A DNA stretch of 50,739 bases from Actinomadura sp. 7K507 (GTDB lineage: Bacteria; Actinomycetota; Actinomycetes; Streptosporangiales; Streptosporangiaceae), in the NCBI RefSeq assembly GCF_004348425.1, contig NZ_SMKK01000027.1, forward strand, positions 1 to 50,739, read 5' to 3'. Positions 17,837 to 27,114 of the stretch are shown here, piece by piece (position 1 is the stretch's first letter; every line of letters starts with the position of its first letter). Made by a program: the position numbers and the translations under genes. Below the pieces are notes generated by a model, which made no database searches, had not been told where the DNA came from, and saw only the letters and a list, made by a program, of their open reading frames with translations.

Positions 17837-18372
17837 CCGCGCGCTCGCTTGTAGGGGTCGTCGGGCTCGGTGTCGAAGCCGTCGTCGATATCTGCTCGGA
17901 ACCTTTCCGGGTCCAGTGGCCGCAAACCCTTGAACTCCGCCATGAACTCCGACGTTGGAACCGCTCGTCTGCGGCGTCTTGTTGCTGGCCGCCCTGCGGA
18001 CGAAACGCTCAGCAGAAGATCACCTGAAGGCAGCTTCGAGGCCAGATCATCCAACATGGCACGGACCTGGAGCGCCTGCCCCCTCGCCTCATGAGATTGC
18101 GACCGAGGCTTCACCTGAATAGCGAAACGTTCCCCGGACCAATCCAGCACCACGAGGTCAACACCATGATCGTGCTCACCTGCAACGGCCAGGCGGCCGG
18201 CATCGATCAGCTGCCTCAATGAGGTGGCGACCCACTCTGTGAAGACTTCAGCCCCGTGCACGCTTGCCAGAACCGTCTCTGCGTCCGACCTCGTACCGAG
18301 CCTGTCGGCGACAGCGTCGAGTTCCTCGCGTTTGACGGTGACGGTGACGGTGACGTCGTCGTCGGCAGGCAT
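17833..18372 (-). CDS. VapC partner protein with a PD-(D/E)XK-like core (antitoxin position)
   Basis: A 179-residue protein overlapping the vapC start by 4 bases, which is where an antitoxin gene usually sits. It does not resemble VapB, Phd or RelB at its N-terminus. Residues 42-127 follow the order helix-strand-strand-strand-helix-strand, and GVDLVVLDWSGERFAIQVK places D72, Q86 and K88 as in PD-(D/E)XK nucleases. A basic RRRRR stretch (132-136) and an acidic tail (PERFRADIDDGFDTEPDDPY) follow; the tail resembles toxin-neutralising ends of antitoxins. GC content is a little lower than in the neighbours. Function is inferred from position and motif only. Confidence 0.6.
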   Translation of the reverse strand: MPADDDVTVTVTVKREELDAVADRLGTRSDAETVLASVHGAEVFTEWVATSLRQLIDAGRLAVAGEHDHGVDLVVLDWSGERFAIQVKPRSQSHEARGQALQVRAMLDDLASKLPSGDLLLSVSSAGRPATRRRRRAVPTSEFMAEFKGLRPLDPERFRADIDDGFDTEPDDPYKRARG

Positions 18373-18461
18373 GCGCCCTCCACAGTGGTGTCTGTCGGTG
18401 TCCAGTCTAGGTGACAGGCAGGTGACCCACCTGCTCGTTGGAGCGGCGTGAGCAGGGAAAG

Positions 18462-18499
18462 CGAGAGTGCCCCGCCCCTTTGGGGACGAGGCACTCTCG
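18462..18499 (-). terminator. terminator hairpin of acnA
   Basis: Perfect 10-bp arms CGAGAGTGCC (18462-18471) and GGCACTCTCG (18490-18499) enclose an inner CCCC-TTT-GGGG stem. It lies 14 bases beyond the acnA stop, and on the minus strand a pyrimidine-rich CTTTCCC follows. Confidence 0.8.
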
Positions 18500-18513
18500 G
18501 CGACCGACTCGGA

Positions 18514-21279
<2,766 letters not shown>

Positions 21280-21475
21280 GGACTCCTCCTCCGTCACCAC
21301 CGCGCGTCCGGTCCGGGACATGAGCGCGGCGCTTTCGTCTTCGATCTTCAGTGTGCCCGCCGCCGTGGCCGGCGCGCGGCGCGCGGCGCGGCGCGGCGGG
21401 TGCTCGCCTACTCGATCCTGCCTTAGTCGGGCTTCTGACCGGGAATCAGGCTCCCCTAACTTCGGCGGCTTTTCT

Positions 21476-21487
21476 CTTGACGTCAAG
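21476..21487. promoter_or_regulatory. palindromic operator 1 upstream of acnA
   Basis: CTTGACGTCAAG is a perfect 12-bp palindrome that overlaps the predicted acnA -10 box and extends just downstream of it. MarR-family repressors commonly bind CTTGA-nn-TCAAG-like sites. The TamR regulator of Streptomyces coelicolor controls aconitase from such palindromes; I infer, but cannot confirm, that this is the same type. Confidence 0.55.
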
Positions 21488-21513
21488 CTATCTCCAATTT
21501 ATCTCGATATCAA
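21485..21513 (-). promoter_or_regulatory. putative acnA promoter
   Basis: On the minus strand TTGATA (complement of 21508-21513), a 17-base spacer and TAGCTT (complement of 21485-21490). The two palindromes cover both boxes, so binding there would repress. Confidence 0.5.
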
Positions 21514-21514
21514 G
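21503..21514. promoter_or_regulatory. palindromic operator 2 upstream of acnA
   Basis: CTCGATATCAAG is a near-palindrome (GATATC core) and aligns with operator 1 with 27 bases between starts. It overlaps the predicted -35 box. Both copies are followed by CTA. Confidence 0.5.
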
Positions 21515-21560
21515 CTACTTGCACCCCGTACGGCCGCCGACCACCGTCCGACCACCCGCC

Positions 21561-21589
21561 TTGCCGAATGATCATCTATTGCCTACTAT
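21561..21589 (+). promoter_or_regulatory. putative sulfatase promoter
   Basis: TTGCCG (21561-21566), a 17-base spacer and TACTAT (21584-21589). About 40 bases then lead to the start, with room for the AGGAAAGG ribosome site. Confidence 0.5.
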
Positions 21590-21630
21590 TTTGGTCTTAT
21601 TAGTCACTTGGTAGGAAAGGTGTGGTTCAA

Positions 21631-23022
21631 GTGAGCGGTATCAGCCGGAGAGGCGCCGTCGCGGCAGCCGCCGCCGCGGCGGCGGCGCCCGCCCTGGGCG
21701 GGGCGAGCGCGCAGGCGCGGGAGCGCGCGTTCACGTCCGTCCCGGACGGCCGGGGCGACCGGAGGGACCGGCCGAACGTGCTGGTCATCCTGGGGGACGA
21801 CCTGGGCTGGGCCGACCTCGGCTGCTTCGGTTCAACGCACATCCGCACGCCGAGCCTGGACCGGCTGGCGTCCGGCGGGGTGCGGTTCACCGACGGGTAC
21901 TCGGCGGCGGCCGTGTGCTCGCCGACCAGGTTCGGGCTCTACACCGGCCGCTACCCCGGACGCCTCCGCGGCGGCCTCGAGGAGCCGATCGGCACGCCCG
22001 CCGAGCAGATCGGCATCCCGCCCGAGCACCCCACGCTCGCCTCTCTCCTCAAGGGCGCGGGCTACGAGACCGCGATGTTCGGCAAGTGGCACTGCGGCTT
22101 CCTGCCGTGGTTCAGCCCGCTGAAGTCGGGCTGGGACACCTTCTTCGGCAACATGTCGGGCGCCGTCGACTACTACTCCAAGCTCAGCTCTCGCGGGCTC
22201 GACCTGTACGAGGGCGAGGTGCCCACTGAGTCGCTCGGGTACTACACCGAGACGATCGCCGACCGCGCCGCCGCGTTCGTCCGGGACCGGCACGACGGGC
22301 CGTGGCTGCTGAACCTCAACTTCACCGCCCCGCACTGGCCGTGGGAGGCGCCGGGCGACCGGGCGGTCAGCAAGGAGATCACCGCCCGGATCGAAGCGGG
22401 CGACCGGCGGGCCCTGCGGCACGACGACGGCGGGTCACTCGACACCTACCGCCGGATGGTCGAGGCGCTCGACACCGGGATCGGCCGGGTGCTGAAGGCG
22501 CTGCGCGACACCGGTCAGGAACGCGGCACGCTCGTGCTGTTCGCCAGCGACAACGGCGGCGAGCGCTGGTCGTACACGTGGCCGCTGACCGGGGCGAAGG
22601 CGAGCCTGAACGAGGGCGGCATCCGGGTGCCCACCATCCTGCGCTGGCCCGCGCGCATCCGGCCCCGCCAGGTCAGCGGGGTGCCGGTCAGCACCCAGGA
22701 CTGGACCGCCACCATCTTCGGCGCCGCCCGGGTGGAGCCCGCTGCGAGCCACCCGCTGGACGGCCGCAGCCTCGCCCCGTACCTGCTGGACGGCGCCCGG
22801 CCCCCGGGCCACGACCTCTTCTGGCGGACGCGGAGTTCGCGGGCGCTGCGCAGGGGGCGGTGGAAGTACCTGCGCGCGTCCGGCAGCGACGCCCTGTACG
22901 ACCTGCGGTCCGATCCCCGCGAGCAGGCGAACCTCGCCGCACGCAACCCCGGCGTCCTCAAGGACCTGGCGGCGCGCTGGGAGGAGATCGACGCGGATCT
23001 CCTCCCGTACCCGTCCCCCTGA
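21631..23022 (+). CDS. secreted sulfatase (arylsulfatase family, Cys-type)
   Basis: A 463-residue enzyme that hydrolyses sulfate esters outside the cell. The N-terminus has a twin-arginine-like SRRGAVAAA and an Ala-rich hydrophobic stretch. The catalytic site is CSPTR (C96), the CxPxR motif whose Cys is converted to formylglycine, within AAAVCSPTRFGLYTGRYPGR. Metal-ligand segments VILGDDLGWADLG, FGKWHCGF and FASDNGG are present. GTG 21631 is chosen because AGGAAAGG lies 10 bases upstream; GTG 21622 is only one base from it. No anaerobic maturase is nearby. The gene converges with the NmrA gene 4 bp away. The substrate is unknown. Confidence 0.9.
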   Translation: MSGISRRGAVAAAAAAAAAPALGGASAQARERAFTSVPDGRGDRRDRPNVLVILGDDLGWADLGCFGSTHIRTPSLDRLASGGVRFTDGYSAAAVCSPTRFGLYTGRYPGRLRGGLEEPIGTPAEQIGIPPEHPTLASLLKGAGYETAMFGKWHCGFLPWFSPLKSGWDTFFGNMSGAVDYYSKLSSRGLDLYEGEVPTESLGYYTETIADRAAAFVRDRHDGPWLLNLNFTAPHWPWEAPGDRAVSKEITARIEAGDRRALRHDDGGSLDTYRRMVEALDTGIGRVLKALRDTGQERGTLVLFASDNGGERWSYTWPLTGAKASLNEGGIRVPTILRWPARIRPRQVSGVPVSTQDWTATIFGAARVEPAASHPLDGRSLAPYLLDGARPPGHDLFWRTRSSRALRRGRWKYLRASGSDALYDLRSDPREQANLAARNPGVLKDLAARWEEIDADLLPYPSP

Positions 23023-23026
23023 GGGC

Positions 23027-23950
23027 TCAGGCATCGGCCCGCATGTGCTTGCGCGCCCATGCGTCGAAGGACGTGAGCGGAATGCCGAGTGCCCTCGCGT
23101 ACTCCGGGCGTCCCGGCTGGGGGGCGACGTTCAGCCACTCGTGCCCGGCGCCCATCGCCGGCATCCCGGCGGCGAAGGCCTCCTCCTCGGTCATGTCCGG
23201 CGCGGGCAGATGCCTGCCCAGAACCCGGGAGAGGACCTCGGCGATCTCCGTCATCGACAGGTGCTCACTCGCCAGTTCCAGCTCGACCCCGTCGAATCGT
23301 CCGGGCTCGGCGACCGCCGCGGCGGCCGCGGCGCCGATGTCGTCCACCGCGACGAGGGACAGCCGGGTCCCAGGGTTCAGGACGCTCACAAGGCCGCCGT
23401 GGAGGCCGCGCGGGAACAGGAACGCCATGGACGGCAGGAAGTTCTCCATGAAGAAGCCCGGCTTGAGAAGCGTCCAGTGGGCGAACCCGGCCGTGCGGAC
23501 CCGGTCCTGGATCGCGCTCTTGGCGCTCAGGGTCGGCTCCATGGAGGCCCAGCGCCCTTCGGCCCAGCCGGGGGTCTGCGTGTGCTGGCCGGCGCCGGTG
23601 ACGGACGTGTGCACGAACTGCGGCACTCCGGCGGCCTTCGCCCCCTCGATGAGGTTGACGCCCTGGGCCACCTCCCCGTCGAAATCGAAGCCATCGGCGG
23701 TCCCGGCGGGCATCTGCACGGAGAAGACGGCACGGGCGCCCTCGGCGGCCCGGACGACGGAATCGCGGTCGTTAAGGTCGCCGCCGACGAGTTCGGCTCC
23801 GAGCGCCTCGACGGCCCCGGCCCGCTCCCCGGCCGGATCGCGGACCAGGGCCCGGACGGGCACGCCCGCCGCGAGCAGGGCGCGCGCGGTGGCGCCGCCC
23901 TGCCTGCCGGTGGCACCGGTGACCAGAACGGGCGCGAAGGCTGTGGACAT
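23027..23950 (-). CDS. NmrA-like NAD(P)-binding oxidoreductase
   Basis: A 307-residue Rossmann protein of the atypical short-chain dehydrogenase group. The nucleotide loop is VTGATGRQGGATARALL, followed by VPVRALVRDP, which carries the NADP-type Arg. Later segments VHTSVTGAGQH and LKPGFFMENFLPS are typical of the NmrA/HSCARG family, which senses redox or reduces quinones. A clear GGAGGAG lies before ATG 23950. It is divergent from a TetR regulator and shares its operator region, so it is a likely target. Confidence 0.9.
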   Translation of the reverse strand: MSTAFAPVLVTGATGRQGGATARALLAAGVPVRALVRDPAGERAGAVEALGAELVGGDLNDRDSVVRAAEGARAVFSVQMPAGTADGFDFDGEVAQGVNLIEGAKAAGVPQFVHTSVTGAGQHTQTPGWAEGRWASMEPTLSAKSAIQDRVRTAGFAHWTLLKPGFFMENFLPSMAFLFPRGLHGGLVSVLNPGTRLSLVAVDDIGAAAAAAVAEPGRFDGVELELASEHLSMTEIAEVLSRVLGRHLPAPDMTEEEAFAAGMPAMGAGHEWLNVAPQPGRPEYARALGIPLTSFDAWARKHMRADA

Positions 23951-23976
23951 GCTGCTCCTCCGATAGTCGTTCACAC

Positions 23977-23999
23977 TAAGTGGCGGGGGCCGCCACTTA
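23977..23999. promoter_or_regulatory. TetR-type operator between the NmrA and TetR genes
   Basis: The 10-base arms TAAGTGGCGG and CCGCCACTTA are perfectly complementary around a GGG spacer. The site lies 27 bases before the NmrA start. A second, partly degenerate copy follows at 24013-24033 with intact GGCGG-3-CCGCC core and right half CCGCCATTTA. Confidence 0.75.
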
Positions 24000-24012
24000 C
24001 GCTCGGGTACGA

Positions 24013-24033
24013 TACGGCGGGCCCCGCCATTTA
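24013..24033. promoter_or_regulatory. second TetR-type operator, half-degenerate
   Basis: GGCGG-GCC-CCGCC core with ATTTA on the right, matching the right arm of the first operator except one base. The left arm has diverged. It lies 35 bases before the TetR start. Confidence 0.55.
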
Positions 24034-24067
24034 GCCAAATCCATGAGCCAAGTCCGGAGGAGACGCC

Positions 24068-24658
24068 ATGCCCGAGCGCCAGCGCGCCGACGCCCGGCGC
24101 AACTACGCGCGGATTCTCGCCGTGGCCGAGGAGGAGGTCGCCGCCCACGGCGCCGCGGCCTCCCTGGAGCAGATCGCCCGCACCGCCGGGGTCGGCTCGG
24201 CGACCGTGCGCCGGCATTTCCCCTCGCGCCGCGCGCTGCTCGAAGCGGTTTCCCGGGAGCGCATCGAGGCCCTGTGCGTTCGCGCCCGCGACCTGACCGG
24301 CCGGGGCGACGGCCGCGACGCGCTCCTGGAATGGCTGGACGACGTCGTCGCCTACTGCGTTTCCGTCCGGGGACTGGCCGCCGCGCTGGCCTACGACGGC
24401 GAGGAGACCGAGCCGGTGCAGGAGAACGGCTGCTCGGCGGCACTGGAGGAGGCGGCCGCCCCGCTGCTGCACCATGCCGTGCGGGACGGCGCGATGGCGG
24501 CGGACGTCACCGTCACGGACCTGATCACGCTGATCGTCGGCATCGTCCTGGCCACGGAGCACCATCCCGACCCCGCCGCCCGAGCGGACCGGCTGTTCCG
24601 GCTGGCCGTGGCGGGGCTCAGCCCGCGGCCTCCCCGGTCACCGAGCCCAGAGGATTGA
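24068..24658 (+). CDS. TetR-family transcriptional regulator
   Basis: A 196-residue regulator. The N-terminal helix-turn-helix is seen in RILAVAEEEVAAHGAAASLEQIARTAGVGSATVRRHFPSR, with FPSR in the place of the usual recognition-helix end YYHFPSK. The rest is a helical ligand-binding domain. GGAGGAG lies before ATG 24068. Divergent from the NmrA-like gene with two operators between, so it probably represses both itself and that gene in response to a small ligand or redox stress. Confidence 0.92.
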   Translation: MPERQRADARRNYARILAVAEEEVAAHGAAASLEQIARTAGVGSATVRRHFPSRRALLEAVSRERIEALCVRARDLTGRGDGRDALLEWLDDVVAYCVSVRGLAAALAYDGEETEPVQENGCSAALEEAAAPLLHHAVRDGAMAADVTVTDLITLIVGIVLATEHHPDPAARADRLFRLAVAGLSPRPPRSPSPED

Positions 24659-24675
24659 CGAGTGCTTCCCTGGTC

Positions 24676-24697
24676 GTTAAGGCGGTCTTAGGAGAGT
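24676..24697 (+). promoter_or_regulatory. pair of 11-bp direct repeats upstream of the LPMO gene
   Basis: GTTAAGGCGGT and CTTAGGAGAGT are adjacent 11-base units sharing the TTA..G pattern, the spacing of OmpR/PhoB-type regulator boxes. They resemble the repeats at 30886-30918. The response regulator gene at 26341 is the obvious candidate binder. Confidence 0.4.
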
Positions 24698-24707
24698 CGA
24701 AGCTAAT

Positions 24708-24760
24708 GTCCTGACACCAATCAAGGCCGCCTCGGATTTCGGCGGCCGAACCGTCAGGAC
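24708..24760. repeat. nested inverted repeats before the LPMO gene
   Basis: The outer arms GTCCTGAC (24708-24715) and GTCAGGAC (24753-24760) enclose inner arms GGCCGCC (24725-24731) and GGCGGCC (24741-24747), all perfectly complementary. The structure ends just before the GGAGG ribosome site of the LPMO gene, so it may form an mRNA leader structure. It could also terminate the TetR transcript. Confidence 0.6.
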
Positions 24761-24777
24761 AATGGAGGACGGCCTGT

Positions 24778-25557
24778 ATGCGCAGGACCATCGCCTACCC
24801 ACTCGCCATTCTCGCCGCCACCGGCGGAACAGTGTTCACCGCCGGGTCCGCCGCTGCGCACGGCTACATTTCATCGCCGCCGAGCCGGCAGGCTCTGTGC
24901 GCCGCGGGTGCCGTGCCCGACTGCGGTCCCATTCAATTCGAACCGCAAAGCGTCGAAGGCCCGAAGGGGCAGAAGAACTGCCATGGAGGCCTCAGCCAGT
25001 TCGCGGTGCTGTCCGACGAGAGCCGCAACTGGCCGGCGAAGTCGGTCGGCAGCACGGTGACGTTCAGCTGGACCCTCACCGCACGCCACCGCACCAGCAC
25101 CTGGGAGTACTTCGTCGGCGGCACGCGCGTGGCCGTCTTCGACGACGGCAACCAGATCCCGGACTCGGTCGTGACGCACCAGGTCGACCTCGGCGACTTC
25201 CCCGGCAGGCAGAAGGTCCTCGCGGTGTGGAACATCGGCGACACCCCGATGGCGTTCTACAACTGCGTCGACCTGAACGTCGGCGGCGGCTCCGGGACGC
25301 AGCCGCCGGACTCGGCCTCCCCCGAGCCCACGGCGGAGCCCACGTCCGGCCCGACGGCCACGCCGTCCGCACCCGAGCCGACGCGGCCCGAGCCGACCGG
25401 CGCCCCGGCCGACGGTGAAGCCTGGAAGGCGGGCGCCACGTACGCGATCGGCGACGAGGTCACCTACAACGGCACCCGGTACCGCTGCCGCCAGGCCCAC
25501 ACGACGATCCGCAGCTGGGAGCCCGAGTTCACCCCGGCCCTGTGGCTCCCGCTGTGA
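24778..25557 (+). CDS. AA10 lytic polysaccharide monooxygenase with C-terminal CBM5/12 chitin-binding module
   Basis: A 259-residue secreted copper enzyme that oxidatively cleaves chitin or cellulose. The signal peptide ends at SAAA, leaving H28 as the mature N-terminus of the histidine brace; H104 in TARHRTS is the second His and F160 the axial aromatic position. The AA10 core runs to about residue 167. A Pro/Thr/Glu-rich linker (about 174-212) leads to a CBM5/12 module with AWKAGATYAIGDEVTYNG and WEPEFTPALW, which points to chitin. ATG 24778 follows a GGAGG. The DUF305 gene overlaps the stop by 4 bases. Confidence 0.93.
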   Translation: MRRTIAYPLAILAATGGTVFTAGSAAAHGYISSPPSRQALCAAGAVPDCGPIQFEPQSVEGPKGQKNCHGGLSQFAVLSDESRNWPAKSVGSTVTFSWTLTARHRTSTWEYFVGGTRVAVFDDGNQIPDSVVTHQVDLGDFPGRQKVLAVWNIGDTPMAFYNCVDLNVGGGSGTQPPDSASPEPTAEPTSGPTATPSAPEPTRPEPTGAPADGEAWKAGATYAIGDEVTYNGTRYRCRQAHTTIRSWEPEFTPALWLPL

Positions 25558-26159
25558 GCACCCGCGCCCGCCGCCGCGCCGTGCTGCCGGCCGTGCTCCT
25601 CGTTCCCCTGCTGCTGACGGCGTGCGGCGGCGGCCACGAAGGGCACGGGTCGTCCGAGCCGGTGGGCGCCGCCTCGGACGCGCCGGCCTCGGCCGGGTAC
25701 AACGACCACGACGTGATGTTCCTGCAGATGATGATCGCGCACCACAAGCAGGGCGTGGAGATGGCCCGGGTGGCCGCCGAGCGCGCCCAGGGCACCAAGG
25801 TGCGCAATCTCGCCGCGGCCGTCGCTGCGACGCAGTCCGAAGAGGTCAAGACGATGAGCTCCTGGCTCCGCACGTGGTCGAAGCCCCTCACGAGCGATCA
25901 TCCGGCGGGCGCGCACGCCGCCCATGGCGGCATGCCGGCCACCGGCGCCAAGGAGATCAGGACCCTGAAGCAGACCACCGGCGCGGGATTCGAACCGGCG
26001 TTCCTCAACCTGTTCGTCGGGCATCAGCACGGCGCGGTGGAGATGGCCGACACGGAACTGAGCAAGGGCGGCAACGCCGACGCCAAGGCGTTCGCCAAGC
26101 GCGTCAAGGAGTCCCGGACCGACCAGATCCGGCAGATGCTCGGCCTGCTCAACGGCTGA
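25554..26159 (+). CDS. DUF305 lipoprotein (candidate copper-binding)
   Basis: A 201-residue lipoprotein with lipobox LLTAC, C24. DUF305 is a four-helix ferritin-like domain. Two repeats show the His/Met sets of the family: MFLQMMIAHHKQGVEMA and FVGHQHGAVEMA. Some DUF305 proteins, such as cyanobacterial CopM, bind copper. GTG 25554 is the start because it gives the GTGA overlap with the LPMO gene. The tight coupling to a copper enzyme suggests a role in copper delivery, but this is inference. Confidence 0.88.
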   Translation: MSTRARRRAVLPAVLLVPLLLTACGGGHEGHGSSEPVGAASDAPASAGYNDHDVMFLQMMIAHHKQGVEMARVAAERAQGTKVRNLAAAVAATQSEEVKTMSSWLRTWSKPLTSDHPAGAHAAHGGMPATGAKEIRTLKQTTGAGFEPAFLNLFVGHQHGAVEMADTELSKGGNADAKAFAKRVKESRTDQIRQMLGLLNG

Positions 26160-26340
26160 GGCCGGACGGGCTTTCCGGGGACTTCCCACCGCCGGGCGGA
26201 ACGGGCACGACGGCCCCGCTCCGCCCGGCGAAACCCATGCCCGGCGATCCGGTCATGGCGCCGCGACCGCCTTGTCGAAGCCATCGGCGAACCTTTCGAA
26301 CCGCTCTTTAGGTCCGCACTTAATGGGATATTGTCCGACC

Positions 26341-27018
26341 GTGGCTACCGTGTTGCTGGTGGAAGACGACGACCATGTCCGGCAGGCGTTTCTGCGGGAA
26401 CTCCGGGATTTGGGACATGCGGTGCGCAGCGCCGGCCGGGCCCTGGACGCGCTGCGGGACGCGGCCGCGCACGCACCCGACGTCGTCGTCCTTGACCTGG
26501 GGCTGCCCGACCTCGACGGCGGTGAGGCACTGAAGATGCTGCGCGCGGTCTCGGACGTCCCGGTGATCGTGGCGACGGCCCGGGACGGCGAACCGGAGAT
26601 CATCCGGCTGCTGGAATCGGGGGCCGACGATTATCTGGTCAAGCCTTTCTCCGCCGGTCATCTGCATGCCCGGATCGAGGCGGTGCTCCGGCGGACGCGG
26701 ACGGAACACCGGCAGAAATCCCTGGTGGTCGGAGAATTGAATATCGACCCCGACCGGCGGCAGGCGAGACTGGGCGAGGCCGTCCTTCAGCTGTCGCGCC
26801 TGGAATTCGACATGCTGGCTTTCCTGGCGCGCAACGCCGGGCGGGTGGTGACGCGGCGCGAACTGCTGAGCGAGGTGTGGCGGCAGCCCTACGGAGACGA
26901 CCAGACCATCGACGTCCACCTGTCCTGGCTGCGCCGCAAGATGGGGGAACGCGCCGCGACGCCGCGCTATCTGCACACCGTGCGCGGCGTCGGCGTCATG
27001 CTGGCGGCGCCCGACTGA
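26341..27018 (+). CDS. OmpR/PhoB-family response regulator
   Basis: A 225-residue regulator. The receiver domain has the acidic pair in VLLVEDDDHV, the phosphoacceptor D52 in VVVLDLGLPDLDG, the conserved T/S position in VATARDG and the Lys in DYLVKPF. The C-terminal winged helix includes TRRELLSEVWRQPYGDDQTIDVHLSWLRRKMGE. GTG 26341 fits a leaderless start: TATTGT (26329-26334) is 6 bases upstream and there is no ribosome site. No kinase is adjacent; the likely partner is the kinase at 29425. Located 182 bases after the DUF305 gene. Confidence 0.93.
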   Translation: MATVLLVEDDDHVRQAFLRELRDLGHAVRSAGRALDALRDAAAHAPDVVVLDLGLPDLDGGEALKMLRAVSDVPVIVATARDGEPEIIRLLESGADDYLVKPFSAGHLHARIEAVLRRTRTEHRQKSLVVGELNIDPDRRQARLGEAVLQLSRLEFDMLAFLARNAGRVVTRRELLSEVWRQPYGDDQTIDVHLSWLRRKMGERAATPRYLHTVRGVGVMLAAPD

Positions 27019-27055
27019 CCGGCGGATCTGCCGACGTGTCCGGCCCGGAGGGCAG

Positions 27056-27081
27056 GGCGTGGCGCACCACACCGCCACGCC
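27056..27081. terminator. bidirectional terminator hairpin
   Basis: Perfect 9-bp arms GGCGTGGCG and CGCCACGCC with loop CACCACAC lie between the convergent stops at 27018 and 27115. Confidence 0.75.
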
Positions 27082-27114
27082 GACAGGTGCCCCCCTGCAC
27101 CGCGGCCGGGCGTC

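Larger units (their letters stand above)
21280..21630. other. acnA / sulfatase divergent intergenic region
   Basis: About 350 bases without a gene. The part from 21470 to 21620 is strikingly AT-rich for this genome and holds the acnA promoter with two palindromes and the sulfatase promoter. I see no RNA gene. Confidence 0.8.

Noticed and set aside
18335..18354. Tandem GACGGT hexamers as a regulatory repeat
   Set aside because: They lie in the coding start of the VapC partner gene and encode a VTVTVTV strand, so codon repetition explains them.
21655..21700. GCC/GCG trinucleotide repeats near the sulfatase start
   Set aside because: They encode the Ala-rich signal peptide and need no other explanation.
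24671..24687. A CTGGTC half site before the LPMO gene as a DasR operator
   Set aside because: Only the left half resembles dre; the right half does not. I treat the stretch as part of the 11-bp direct repeats instead.
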